From a virus: DNA of 29,339 nt. Each line of letters starts with the position of its first letter. Positions within the stretch are counted from its first letter, which is position 1. This document shows, piece by piece, positions 17,005 through 24,983 of the stretch. The notes beneath the pieces were generated by a model. That model was given only the letters and a program-made list of their open reading frames with translations, made no database searches and had not been told where the DNA came from. The stretch is taken from positions 1 to 29,339 of the IMG/VR virus record IMGVR_UViG_3300031669_000176. One strand, 5' to 3'. The position numbers and the translations under genes were made by a program.

Positions 17005-18273
17005 CTAGCCAGCGATCCTACATGCAAGCTCGGGGTAGAGGGGAGCCCAGCCGTATAAAACGTCACACCTCGTCGGGATACTATCGTTGTTAATAGTATA
17101 TTGTCGGACCAAACGAATACTCAGCCCCACATCCTTGTCGCTCGCCCGCCCAGCGAAATGCACGCCGTCAGGAAGTTCCAGGTCCGCCACGGCACAAGTG
17201 AATGCGTTGCGGTGCATGAGGATGTTCTGCGGGCTCACCGTACCGATACCCGAGACGCCGGCAGAGAACAGCGTCACAGCAGCAGTAGTGCTGACCGACT
17301 GGAAGCTCACGTTCTGGAACTGGCCACCGTAGATGATCGCCGGGGAAACGGTGACAACCATGGTGCCGTTGCCAGTACCCGTGACAGTCGAAGTAACCAC
17401 GAAATTGCGGAGCTTGTTCGAGCCATACGCTTGGCGGTTCTGCGGATTGACAGCGAGGACGCCTGCGAGCTGGAACGTGTCGCCCTGGTTCAAGGTCAGC
17501 GTGGCACCCTGGGTCAGAGTTATGGTCGAGGTCGAAGCCCAGCCGGTTGCCAGCATGCCAGCCGCACCACTGGTATCAGCGGTAAGGGTCGAAGCCGCGC
17601 CGCCGGCCCACGAACCGAACTGCTGCGAGACCACGTTCTGGTCCATTTTCCAGTTCATGCCCGCGGAGTCGCGGCCCATCATCCCCTTGCGATACTGTTC
17701 GCTGATCTTCGTATCGGGCACAAACAGGCCCTTGAGCGAATCCACGATAGTCGCGGAGGTGAAGGGTTCGACAATCACCGAACGCCGGCCGTCACGCGGA
17801 GCGCCTTCAGCATCAAGATACGCCGCAGCAGTGAGGTACGTGATCAGCCCAGCAGGCGGAGTGCCAGGGGTGCCGACGATGTTCGCCACGCTGTTCTTCG
17901 CCATGTTCATGCCGTCGCGGTCCATCTTGTTGGCGATAGCGGCAATGCAGGGCTTCAGCACGCGATCGCTGAACGAGTCCAGAGACAGCGCCAGATCCTG
18001 AGTGTTGAACTGGGTATCGACGTGGAATTGCGTGGTCAGGACGACCGGGACAGAGGTTTCATTGAAATCCTCGACATTCAGGGCGGGTCCGGTAGAGCCG
18101 ACGAAGCGGCCCGGGCGGCGGACGTTGACCGTATTACCGATCTTCGCGCCAGTGACGGCGAATTGATCATCGTAGTTGCGGTCGACTTCCGAGGTGAATG
18201 TGAGTTCGTTTTCCAAAACCATCAAAGCTTCGTTTGTGATCTTGGAGATGGTAAGCAGCGTATTAGTAGCCAT
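17005..18273 (-). CDS. Major capsid (coat) protein, P22 gp5-like
   Basis: ATG 18273 follows GGAGG and gives 422 residues, close to the 430 of P22 gp5. A longer frame to 18330 lacks a ribosome site. The N-terminus (TISKITNEALMVLENELTF, NYDDQFA, GAKIGNTVNVRRP) is the typical P22-coat opening. Residues about 215-330 correspond in position to the inserted I-domain of the P22 coat, and the C-terminal part (RLVRQYTINNDSIPTRCDVL) also fits the family. It follows the scaffold gene, as expected. It forms the icosahedral shell in an HK97-type fold. Confidence 0.88.
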   Translation of the reverse strand: MATNTLLTISKITNEALMVLENELTFTSEVDRNYDDQFAVTGAKIGNTVNVRRPGRFVGSTGPALNVEDFNETSVPVVLTTQFHVDTQFNTQDLALSLDSFSDRVLKPCIAAIANKMDRDGMNMAKNSVANIVGTPGTPPAGLITYLTAAAYLDAEGAPRDGRRSVIVEPFTSATIVDSLKGLFVPDTKISEQYRKGMMGRDSAGMNWKMDQNVVSQQFGSWAGGAASTLTADTSGAAGMLATGWASTSTITLTQGATLTLNQGDTFQLAGVLAVNPQNRQAYGSNKLRNFVVTSTVTGTGNGTMVVTVSPAIIYGGQFQNVSFQSVSTTAAVTLFSAGVSGIGTVSPQNILMHRNAFTCAVADLELPDGVHFAGRASDKDVGLSIRLVRQYTINNDSIPTRCDVLYGWAPLYPELACRIAG

Positions 18274-18367
18274 GTGTGGCCTCCATATGAGTAAGCAAAC
18301 AGTTCTTTGCCCACTGACGCGGAGCCTCACGAGGTGCTAGATCACGCTCTAGCCATCGAGTATTGCT

Positions 18368-18388
18368 GCGCCAGGATTGCCCTGGCGC
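18368..18388 (-). other. RNA hairpin between scaffold and coat genes
   Basis: GCGCCAGG and CCTGGCGC form a perfect 8-bp stem around a 5-base loop (ATTGC on the plus strand) in the 132-base scaffold-coat gap. No T-run follows on either strand, so it is not a normal intrinsic terminator. It may be an RNase processing or stabilising structure that sets the coat-to-scaffold ratio. Confidence 0.5.
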
Positions 18389-18405
18389 GTCTTGCTACGT
18401 GTTCT

Positions 18406-19341
18406 TTACCGAATCTTCCCGGCCTGTCTCTTCGCTTTGTAATCGGCGTAACTCAGATTCTCGCCGTCCGAATTATCTGGGACCGAACCGCCCTTCAACG
18501 GGGTGATCGGAGCCGGCGCGGCTGAAGGTTTCGCAACGACCGGCGCAGGTTTCTCGACTACCGGATCAGGCTTCTTTTCCAACTGTGCTTCGATACGGCC
18601 CAGATAGCGCAATGCGCCCATCACCGTCATGTCGCGCATCTTGTCCGCCTCGTCCGGGTTCTTGGCGAGGTGATACAGGATTTGCGGGCCGAGATCGCTT
18701 TCGATGATGGCGTCCCGAATCTGGTCGGAAACGATCGCGGTGCTTTGGCTCACCACGTCATCAAAATCCGCAACCGATTCTTTGGTCTTGGTGATGCGGC
18801 TTGCCCAATCACTGGCGACCTTTGCCGCGCGCTCCGTTTCGGTTCTGGTGCGGTTTTCCTGCTCAATCTGCTGGCGCGTCTGTTCCCGCGTCCAGTCTTC
18901 CAGCGCAGTCGAATACTCGGTCATGTCCGTAAATTGCGCCGGATCGGGCTTCGTATTGGACTTGGGCGGCTCCAGTTTCTCCTTGAGCGCCTTAACTTCT
19001 GCTTCTAGCGTCCTGGCGTGATCCTGCGCTTCCCGCCGCTCATTGGCGAGGCGCTGCCAGCGCTCTTGATTCTCTTTCTTGCGCTTCTCTTCCTTCGTCA
19101 GTTCGGCCTGGGCGCCGGCTTCGGCTTCGATCTCCTCGGATGTCTTGACTTCCTCGACCTCAGGCTCTTTGACTTCCGCTGGATCTTTCGCTGTTTCGTC
19201 GGCCTTGTCGGCAACAACCGGATCAACGACCGGATCAACTGCGGCCGGCGCTTCCTTCGTTTCAATCCCCATCGCCTTCGCATTGAACGCGGCGAGGGTT
19301 TCACCAGTTACTAATGTCGATGCTTGACGGTCATCAGCCAT
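18406..19341 (-). CDS. Capsid scaffolding protein, P22 gp8-like
   Basis: The 311-residue product (start taken at ATG 19341, MADDRQASTLVTGETL; a start at 19383 is possible) is acidic at the N-terminus. It has a long charged coiled coil at about 95-190 (KEEKRKKENQERWQRLANER, then QTRQQIEQENRTRTETERA) and a Pro-rich stretch. It ends with the basic tail SYADYKAKRQAGKIR. This matches scaffolding proteins of P22-like phages, whose basic C-terminal helix-turn-helix binds coat. Its place between portal and coat genes supports the call. Confidence 0.8.
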   Translation of the reverse strand: MADDRQASTLVTGETLAAFNAKAMGIETKEAPAAVDPVVDPVVADKADETAKDPAEVKEPEVEEVKTSEEIEAEAGAQAELTKEEKRKKENQERWQRLANERREAQDHARTLEAEVKALKEKLEPPKSNTKPDPAQFTDMTEYSTALEDWTREQTRQQIEQENRTRTETERAAKVASDWASRITKTKESVADFDDVVSQSTAIVSDQIRDAIIESDLGPQILYHLAKNPDEADKMRDMTVMGALRYLGRIEAQLEKKPDPVVEKPAPVVAKPSAAPAPITPLKGGSVPDNSDGENLSYADYKAKRQAGKIR

Positions 19342-19407
19342 GAGGTGCAAATCTCCATTGATTCCCATTGACGTGCGGGCCACGGTGTAGAAGCGCTCTA
19401 CGGGCGT

Positions 19408-19428
19408 AAAAAACCGGCTAGCGGCCGG
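19408..19428 (-). terminator. Intrinsic terminator upstream of the scaffold gene
   Basis: On the minus strand CCGGC-CGCTA-GCCGG is followed by six T. It lies between the 59-residue gene and the scaffold gene. Confidence 0.7.
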
Positions 19429-19449
19429 CTGTCTTGAAGCGGGGTGAAA

Positions 19450-19629
19450 TCACGAAGCCAGTTTTACCGGACTCCGAAAGTGCCTTACAGCCCACGCAGC
19501 TCCAACTAGCGCCTGGGCGGCTTGCTGCTTTTGCTGCATGTTCGTTTCGTTGGTCGGGATCTGGTGCAATGCTTCCCATTTGTCGTAAAAGTCGCGCAGC
19601 ATGCGCAGTTCTATATCTTCGTCGTTCAT
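19450..19629 (-). CDS. Small hypothetical protein, 59 aa
   Basis: ATG 19629 has GGAGG six bases upstream. A longer frame to 19656 lacks a ribosome site. The product is a mostly helical protein (MNDEDIELRMLRDFYDKWEA, then QQKQQAAQALVGAAWAVRHF). No family is recognised. It is between portal and scaffold and is followed by a terminator. Confidence 0.6.
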   Translation of the reverse strand: MNDEDIELRMLRDFYDKWEALHQIPTNETNMQQKQQAAQALVGAAWAVRHFRSPVKLAS

Positions 19630-19672
19630 GGAACCTCCATGATGGTGGGCCGGCATACGCTTCCGGTGGGCG

Positions 19673-21745
19673 TTAAACTGCGTTTTCTATGGCCTCTTCT
19701 TGAACATCACCCTTTGACGCTTGGTCGATATGAGACAGCAATAGCGCTAGATGCGCCCTAATCTCTTCAACATCCATCGCCTTCTTGTAGCCCAGCGCTG
19801 CATCATGCGCCCTAGTCGTTACCTGGCTCTCGACATCATGCCGGCGCGTGCGCTCTTCGCTATCGATGTCATGCGCCTTGACCGTGAGCCGCATATGCTC
19901 TCGATTCGTCTCTGCAGCCTCTTCCATCTGCTTCAGGTCCGAACGCGCCTTCAGCGTCTGCTCTGCGGCTTGAAGCTGCTGTTGAAGCTGTTGAACCATT
20001 TGCTGCATTTGCTTCATCTGCATTTGAATAGCAGGCGGAATATCGGACTTCTCGTCAATCTGCGCGAGAGGATTCTGCGCGGCGAGACGGTCGGCGATCA
20101 CCTCGGAGCCGGGGAAGTCGCTGTTCCTGAAATAAAGATCTCCGATAACCTTCATCAGTTCTTCGTTCTGCATCAGTGGGGCCATTGCATCGACAGCCTC
20201 TTGGCGCTTCGAGTTGTAACCCGGGCCAGTGTCCATAATCACGTCGTACTGGCCGACCGTGACGTTGTTCTCGATCACCTCACCTTCAGCCGTCGTCTTC
20301 CGGCCATTGATGATAATCATATCGGGCTGCCCATCATCCCCGATGATTCGGCTCTCGCGTTCCTGGTCGTATATCTTCGGCACGAGATCAAGAATAATTC
20401 GCCCGGTGTGCTTGATCGAGCGCGTCAGGTTGTCGTAGAAGTGGAAAGTTGAGTTATCCGACTGCTGCTTCTCGGCGTTCAGCGCCTTCCCGGACACATT
20501 CCCGTTAATTCGCATCGCGGGATCATTGACGCCGATCACCTCTCGGAGGTTTCCGGTAGCCTGCTGAAGCGCTTGAAGCATCCCGACAGGAGGCGGCTCT
20601 GGCTGCAGCCGCTGCGGAGGTGGGGCGGGTTGCTCCATCAAGTCGGTCTGCTTGTAATGCAAAGTGGCGCGAGAAGATTGATTCGCTTGAGCCCATTCGT
20701 TCTCAAATCCTTCATCCTGCCCTTCGGCCATCAGCCATTTAGCCTTCGGAGCAAGCGCAATAGATTCAGTCGCCGCGGTGTTCCAGTAATTCACCATCCG
20801 TGCCGGGTCTTTGCCGAACTTGACAATCCCGAATCTGTGACGCTTCGATCCGATGGTGACGACGTTTCCATAGGTCGGGATCACGGGAATCCATCGCCCC
20901 GGCCAGATACGCTCTTCCAGCGTCTCCATTGCTGTGACCTTGGCCCACTTGACCTGTCTCTTGAATGAATCCCGATCTCCGACCACTGTCAGGCCGGCGC
21001 GCTGCAATATCTCAGGCGGAGGCAGATCGCTCGCCCATAGCGTTTCCTTGTTCGATAGCATCACCAGCTTTGAGCGAACCTGATCGATCTTGAAATATTC
21101 AGCGACCCGGACATCCTCTTTGGTCAGCCATTCAGACGCATCATCGCCTGCCCCGGAAAATTGGAAATTGCTGCCATCGTCCGCGCCGGGATACTTCCGC
21201 TTAAACTCGTCCTTGGTGATGAAGTCGCTGATCAGGCACTTTTGCTGATCTGAGCCATCAGGGAGGACTGAATTGGGGTCGAAATACACTGTAAAGGGGT
21301 TATCAATCGACTGGATGTAGATGTCCTGGTCGAACGAATCCTCCCGGACATAATCTGTGACAACCCGCCAATAGCCCCAGCCAATCTTTACCGCAAAGTC
21401 AAAAGCAGTGTCATAGGCAGTATCAGCATCAGAATTGACCTCGATATGCCTGACGAGCCCCTCGATCACGTCGGCAATCTTCTTCTGTGCGAGACTCGAA
21501 ACGGCATGAACCTTGATTCTCGGGCGCTGCTGCCGCTGCTGGTTGGAAATTTGCCGACAATAACCGTCCATCAGATTGACTGTCAGACACGGGCGAGCTT
21601 CCAAGGCGCGGGAATTCTGCATTTCGGCGGGCCATTGCTCACCCGAGACAAAACGCAGGTCGGCCAGCCCTTCCTGCCTATTAGTGCTCTCCGCATCATT
21701 GGAGAGCCGGAGGAAGTCCCGCGCTTCGTCGATCAGGTCAGACAT
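19673..21745 (-). CDS. Portal protein, P22 gp1-like
   Basis: The 690-residue length is close to P22 gp1 (725). The N-terminus (RQEGLADLRFVSGEQWP, CLTVNLMDGYCRQISNQQRQ, RPRIKVHAVSS) is characteristic of P22-type portals. The core has YFDPNSVLPDGSDQQKCLIS, and the C-terminal region has a long Gln/Met-rich helix (IQMQMKQMQQMVQQLQQQL, about 578-596). In P22 portals a long C-terminal helix forms the barrel inside the head. The start overlaps the preceding gene by eight bases. It forms the dodecameric DNA channel at the vertex. Confidence 0.88.
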   Translation of the reverse strand: MSDLIDEARDFLRLSNDAESTNRQEGLADLRFVSGEQWPAEMQNSRALEARPCLTVNLMDGYCRQISNQQRQQRPRIKVHAVSSLAQKKIADVIEGLVRHIEVNSDADTAYDTAFDFAVKIGWGYWRVVTDYVREDSFDQDIYIQSIDNPFTVYFDPNSVLPDGSDQQKCLISDFITKDEFKRKYPGADDGSNFQFSGAGDDASEWLTKEDVRVAEYFKIDQVRSKLVMLSNKETLWASDLPPPEILQRAGLTVVGDRDSFKRQVKWAKVTAMETLEERIWPGRWIPVIPTYGNVVTIGSKRHRFGIVKFGKDPARMVNYWNTAATESIALAPKAKWLMAEGQDEGFENEWAQANQSSRATLHYKQTDLMEQPAPPPQRLQPEPPPVGMLQALQQATGNLREVIGVNDPAMRINGNVSGKALNAEKQQSDNSTFHFYDNLTRSIKHTGRIILDLVPKIYDQERESRIIGDDGQPDMIIINGRKTTAEGEVIENNVTVGQYDVIMDTGPGYNSKRQEAVDAMAPLMQNEELMKVIGDLYFRNSDFPGSEVIADRLAAQNPLAQIDEKSDIPPAIQMQMKQMQQMVQQLQQQLQAAEQTLKARSDLKQMEEAAETNREHMRLTVKAHDIDSEERTRRHDVESQVTTRAHDAALGYKKAMDVEEIRAHLALLLSHIDQASKGDVQEEAIENAV

Positions 21746-21992
21746 TCTTGCGCTCGTACTTCCGCTTTACATGGAGCACCGGACGCGCTGCCGGCTCTAT
21801 CACCTGCTCAGGCTGCACGTCAGGTATAAACACCTTCCCGGAGACGATAGAATCGGCCCCCGTGAAGTCGCATGGCGTTCCCTTCTCATGCGTATGACCG
21901 CAGAGCATGCACGGCTTCACGGGCGCAATTTGACCCTTCCCGGAGACATCAGCGCGAGCGGCGATCATCTCGAAATACGAGAATGCGTCCAT
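21738..21992 (-). CDS. Small CxxC-containing hypothetical protein, 84 aa
   Basis: ATG 21992 (MDAFSYFEM) follows AAGGA. A longer frame to 22133 would run through the terminator and into the terminase gene and is rejected. Residues 28-41 hold CMLCGHTHEKGTPC, an H/C-rich cluster that could bind zinc. The C-terminus is basic (HVKRKYERKNV). It lies between terminase and portal and overlaps the portal start. Function is not known. Confidence 0.65.
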   Translation of the reverse strand: MDAFSYFEMIAARADVSGKGQIAPVKPCMLCGHTHEKGTPCDFTGADSIVSGKVFIPDVQPEQVIEPAARPVLHVKRKYERKNV

Positions 21993-22008
21993 TGGGTTCC
22001 TTGAAATG

Positions 22009-22030
22009 AAAAAACCCGCCGGAGCGGGTT
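22009..22030 (-). terminator. Intrinsic terminator after the large terminase gene
   Basis: On the minus strand AACCCGC-TCCG-GCGGGTT is a 7-bp stem that continues into a run of six T. It lies between the large terminase gene and the 84-residue gene. Confidence 0.85.
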
Positions 22031-22050
22031 CTGTGAGGGTGGGCGACGGA

Positions 22051-23397
22051 TTAGTTAGCCATCCATCCCTGCATATTGTTGCCGTATGTGTTTTCCCGTG
22101 GAGCGCGTTTCTTCTCTCTACGCGGATTAACAATCCCTGGAAAGAGTTCAGTCAGCCCCCAGACCAGCGCATCGGCCCGGTTGGGAGATCCTGCCCCGAT
22201 ATAGCCAATGGTCGAGAAGGCGGACAGCTCGTCTTCAAGTTCCGAGAAATACCCAACATGCCGAATCTTCCCTTGCTCGTAAAGGGGTTCAAACGGCTCA
22301 GCACGAACCACCTTCCCTCTCGACGCTGTGACCATCTTGACGGTCGTTCTCGGGCGAGTGGCCTGAATCACCGACTGCACCATCGCCCCACCAAAGTTGC
22401 TCTCGGCCACGATTAGATCAGCTTGGTGGCGCTCAAATGCGGTCGTGGCAACATTCCCCCATACTGAAGGGGCCGCCTTCACGGTGCAGTCTTCCAGGAC
22501 GTAAGCGTTGCCGTCCGTCCCTAGTCCAACCACTACAATCCCAATAGCGTCATTGTCGGCGTTGTCCGTATCGCCAGACCCTGACGGATCGACTGCGACC
22601 ACGATCCTTTGCATGTCCGGTAGCTCCCCGGACACATGCCTCCACTTGTCTATAGTCTCTTCTGAAAAGAGCGCATTCGGGTTCTCGTCAGCAAATTCGC
22701 CCTTAAGAAACCGTTTCTGTAACCGGACAGACAGCCCCTGCAGCGTCGAAATATAGGTGGACGGAAGATTTTCTGCATTGTCCTCAGGGTTCATTTGCAT
22801 GTGCGCGTAATCACCCGGCTTCTGAAGAGAAACCTTCGTTTCCGGGTCAATCTTCTGAACGAACATCTTGTAAGTCCAGTGCCCTTTCCCCGGAGGATTG
22901 CAGTCGTAGTACATCTTCAGGGACAGCGTAGCATCAGCCTTATCCTTGACCTTGACCGAACAATTCTGGGCTAATCGAGTCACCGCAGTGTCTCGGCTCC
23001 CCTTCGGGATCTGGCTGCATTCGTTGAGGTAGATCGTCGCAAACTCTGTACCGAGAATCTTCTCGGTGCGTTCTTTGTCATCCAGGCCGCCGAACCATAT
23101 CTGCGAGCCGTTCGGGAGATGAGCAATCCAGTCCTGCTTATCTAGCTTGTACTCAACGTCCGGGAAACAAAGGCTCATCACCTTCGGGAAGGTATCGAGC
23201 ACAATCGACGCTTTGCAAGCGTTAAACCTAAACCTAAGAATCACATGTCGGCTCTTCGGTGCCTTGACTGCCCGAACACAAACGGCCCGAACCAAGAGAA
23301 ACGTCTTGCCGCTTCTACTCCCACCGAACAGCATGATGTGCTGCGCGGGCGACGCCAAGAGCCGATTGGCTTCGTTTTGCTTGGTGGTGAGCTTCAT
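22051..23397 (-). CDS. Terminase large subunit
   Basis: The 448-residue protein has a Walker A at residues 25-32 (GGSRSGKT) and a Walker B at about 121-126 (TIYLNE). A coupling-type motif follows around 163-169 (YYDCNPP). The C-terminal RNase H-like nuclease has acidic residues at D270 (VAVDPSGSGD), E332 (AESNFGG) and D409 (NRADALVW). It is the ATP-driven motor and headful/cos nuclease. Start ATG overlaps the stop of the small subunit gene (ATGA). All key motor and nuclease residues are present. Confidence 0.92.
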   Translation of the reverse strand: MKLTTKQNEANRLLASPAQHIMLFGGSRSGKTFLLVRAVCVRAVKAPKSRHVILRFRFNACKASIVLDTFPKVMSLCFPDVEYKLDKQDWIAHLPNGSQIWFGGLDDKERTEKILGTEFATIYLNECSQIPKGSRDTAVTRLAQNCSVKVKDKADATLSLKMYYDCNPPGKGHWTYKMFVQKIDPETKVSLQKPGDYAHMQMNPEDNAENLPSTYISTLQGLSVRLQKRFLKGEFADENPNALFSEETIDKWRHVSGELPDMQRIVVAVDPSGSGDTDNADNDAIGIVVVGLGTDGNAYVLEDCTVKAAPSVWGNVATTAFERHQADLIVAESNFGGAMVQSVIQATRPRTTVKMVTASRGKVVRAEPFEPLYEQGKIRHVGYFSELEDELSAFSTIGYIGAGSPNRADALVWGLTELFPGIVNPRREKKRAPRENTYGNNMQGWMAN

Positions 23398-23681
23398 AGC
23401 CCCAGGTCGGCGTCCGTCATGGCTATCAGGAAAGGTGCGCCGTTCTTGTTCCCGTGTTCCACCTGGGCCAACTTGGGATGAACGTATGGCGCGGCAGCTT
23501 TGGCGGCATCCATCCGCGCCTCCCGGTCTAACCCTTCATCCCGCAGGACTTCGAGCATGTAAGCAAGCGGTGTTAAGCCAGACTGCTCAATCTCTGCCAC
23601 CTTCTTGGCTGTCGCCTTATTGGGCGTCCCTTTTTGACGGCCTCCCTGCCTCACTCCTTTAGGCGATCCCTTACCAGCCAT
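23394..23681 (-). CDS. Putative terminase small subunit
   Basis: A 95-residue basic protein starting MAGKGSPKGVRQGGRQKGTP, followed by NKATAKKVAEIEQ. A helical core (LEVLRDEGLDREARMDAAKA, AAPYVHPKLA) follows. The GGRQKGTPNK start and the AAPYVHPKLAxVE motif are typical of small proteins encoded just before large terminases. It would bind packaging-site DNA. The direct ATGA coupling to the large subunit supports the assignment; the sequence alone is less decisive. Confidence 0.7.
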   Translation of the reverse strand: MAGKGSPKGVRQGGRQKGTPNKATAKKVAEIEQSGLTPLAYMLEVLRDEGLDREARMDAAKAAAPYVHPKLAQVEHGNKNGAPFLIAMTDADLGL

Positions 23682-23706
23682 TGCTATTTGATCGCTATTT
23701 CAGCAA

Positions 23707-23898
23707 TCACGCTGTCACCGCCAACCCGCGATTCACCGCATTAGCCGCATCTACCATCGCCTGTTCGCATTCCTCGAAGCGCTTGTTCGCGGCTTGCTGC
23801 TCTTCCCATGTCCTCGCGTTTTGAACAACCGATCGAGCAAAGGCCAGATCCCGAGCCGCAGACTGAATGCGCTGGGAGATTTCGGGAGGGATGTTCAT
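23707..23898 (-). CDS. Small helical hypothetical protein, 63 aa
   Basis: The start at ATG 23898 overlaps the co-chaperonin stop (TAATG). A longer frame to 23991 would overlap that gene in another phase. The product is one helical unit (EISQRIQSAARDLAFARSVV, WEEQQAANKRFEECEQAMVD) with heptad-like spacing. No family is recognised. It lies between the GroES-like gene and the terminase. Confidence 0.55.
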   Translation of the reverse strand: MNIPPEISQRIQSAARDLAFARSVVQNARTWEEQQAANKRFEECEQAMVDAANAVNRGLAVTA

Positions 23899-24197
23899 TA
23901 CGCCGCCTCTAGTTCCGGCTGGACAATCCCGACCACATCCGGCTCGCGGATCATCTGGTAGTCTTCGCCGCCGTCCCGAATAACGGGCCAATCGAGATAA
24001 TCACCGTTACCGTACCGCACGGTATCGCCAGCCTTGACGGCCATCGGCTGAGGGTTTCCCCGCTTGTCCGGGAGTCCAGGACCAACCGCGACAACTATCC
24101 CGAGATTGTACTTTTCGCCAGAAATGACGATGAGTACCTTAGATTGCTCACGGGGAATAGGCTTGACGACGATGTAATCACGCATGGGGCGGATCAT
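23898..24197 (-). CDS. GroES-like (Cpn10) co-chaperonin
   Basis: The 99-residue protein has the GroES layout and length (about 97): IRPMRDYIVVKP at the start, a mobile-loop-like segment with a hydrophobic patch (QSKVLIVISGE, about 18-28), then GIVVAVGPG (33-41). These are followed by VKAGDTVRYGN (54-64) and a terminal beta strand REPDVVGIV. GroES caps the GroEL chamber, and the mobile loop contacts GroEL. Phage versions (T4 gp31, RB49 CocO) let GroEL fold the phage coat. Its presence in the packaging operon fits that role for the coat at 17005-18273. Confidence 0.8.
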   Translation of the reverse strand: MIRPMRDYIVVKPIPREQSKVLIVISGEKYNLGIVVAVGPGLPDKRGNPQPMAVKAGDTVRYGNGDYLDWPVIRDGGEDYQMIREPDVVGIVQPELEAA

Positions 24198-24428
24198 TTA
24201 CTTGGCACCTCCGGTAACGGATTGGATTGCTTTAACCTGGGCGGCAGCTTCGCGCTCGGCGGCTTTGATGCGGGCTTTGTCGTTCTGGATCTCTCGGGCA
24301 CGTTGAAGGGTGTTCAGGTCGTCCCTGGCGCGCCAGCTTTCATCGACGCAAGGGGTAGCGATAGACTGGCGCCGGGGAGCGGCCTTCTTTGACATGGAAC
24401 CTTTGGAAACGACAATTTTAACGGCCAT
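24198..24428 (-). CDS. Small hypothetical protein, 76 aa
   Basis: ATG 24428 is preceded by AGGAGG. The product is basic, with an N-terminal KIVVSKGSMSKKAAPRR segment and a helical Ala/Lys/Arg/Glu-rich C-terminal half (LQRAREIQNDKARIKAAERE). Its stop abuts the GroES-like start (TAAATG). It resembles small phage proteins of unknown role near terminases. Confidence 0.6.
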   Translation of the reverse strand: MAVKIVVSKGSMSKKAAPRRQSIATPCVDESWRARDDLNTLQRAREIQNDKARIKAAEREAAAQVKAIQSVTGGAK

Positions 24429-24436
24429 GATGCCTC

Positions 24437-24640
24437 CTAGCGCTTCTTGCCGAGCTTCTTTTCTGCCTTGGCAACAATCTTCTTTTCCTCGGCCTTTGAG
24501 ATATTCCCGGCTTTCTCGGAATGCGCAGCGCCGCTTATAGCGTTTCGTGCGTGAGACTTGTTCTCAATCGGGAAAGACTTGCCGGGACCGGCGAATTCCT
24601 TTCCTGGGATCTTGCTGCGCTGTTTCGTTGTGAGTTTCAT
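24437..24640 (-). CDS. Small basic phage protein (DUF6582-like), 67 aa
   Basis: ATG 24640 follows GGAGGAAAA. The upstream extension to 24679 would enter the divergent promoter and is rejected. The sequence MKLTTKQRSKIPGKEFAGPG, then KSFPIENKSHARNAISGAA, has the pattern of a common small phage/bacterial family with x-AGPGKxFPIxxxxHARNAxS. The C-terminus is Lys-rich (KAEKKLGKKR). It is the first gene of the late block in this window. The function of the family is not established. Confidence 0.65.
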   Translation of the reverse strand: MKLTTKQRSKIPGKEFAGPGKSFPIENKSHARNAISGAAHSEKAGNISKAEEKKIVAKAEKKLGKKR

Positions 24641-24664
24641 TTTTCCTCCATCAACAAATATCTC

Positions 24665-24692
24665 TTGCAATACGCACAACGTGCGCTATACT
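24665..24692 (+). promoter_or_regulatory. Sigma-70 promoter with operator-like palindrome for the XRE gene pair
   Basis: TTGCAA (24665-24670) and TATACT (24687-24692) are separated by 16 bases on the plus strand. The spacer contains the perfect inverted repeat CGCAC-AAC-GTGCG (24673-24685), placed where a repressor would block RNA polymerase. A ribosome site (AAGGAG) follows before ATG 24726. The XRE protein of this operon is the obvious candidate binder. Confidence 0.7.
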
Positions 24693-24725
24693 GAAACTGT
24701 CATCAACGAACAAGGAGCAGCGAAC

Positions 24726-24983
24726 ATGCAAGTCATCATCGCATACGGAGTCCTAACTACCGACCATGCCGCCTCATCTTACGGCCAGCCCGTTTTTATT
24801 GCCGGCGGAATCGCGCACGGCCAAGCCGATATTGTCGATCTGGGTGAGGATGCCATTGACTTTCTGCGTTACCAGCCCGCGGCGAAGCTTGTCGAATCTG
24901 CTTACTTCCTACGCCCCGAAGATTTCTCCGGCGCTGAATATGCCTTGATCGCCAAGTTTTGCGGTCTCAATGCCGCCGTATAG
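24726..24983 (+). CDS. Hypothetical 85-aa protein paired with an XRE regulator
   Basis: ATG 24726 has AAGGAG eight bases upstream and a good promoter before it. The acidic product begins MQVIIAYGVLTTDHAASSYG and continues PVFIAGGIAHGQADIVDLGE, alternating strands and helices. Its stop lies 14 bases inside the next gene, so the two are coupled. It is divergent from the late operon. No family is recognised. A small gene in front of an XRE protein could be a toxin-antitoxin-like partner or a regulatory cofactor; nothing in the sequence decides. Confidence 0.65.
   Translation: MQVIIAYGVLTTDHAASSYGQPVFIAGGIAHGQADIVDLGEDAIDFLRYQPAAKLVESAYFLRPEDFSGAEYALIAKFCGLNAAV

Noticed and set aside
17101-18294. 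397-residue plus-strand frame opposite the coat gene
   Set aside because: It is exactly antisense to the P22-like coat gene, is rich in Arg/His/Ala with no domain, and has no ribosome site.
21738-22133. 131-residue version of the CxxC protein
   Set aside because: The extension runs through the terminator and the end of the terminase gene; the internal ATG 21992 has a ribosome site.
24437-24679. 80-residue version of the small basic protein
   Set aside because: The extra residues would be encoded in the divergent promoter; the ATG at 24640 has a perfect GGAGG.
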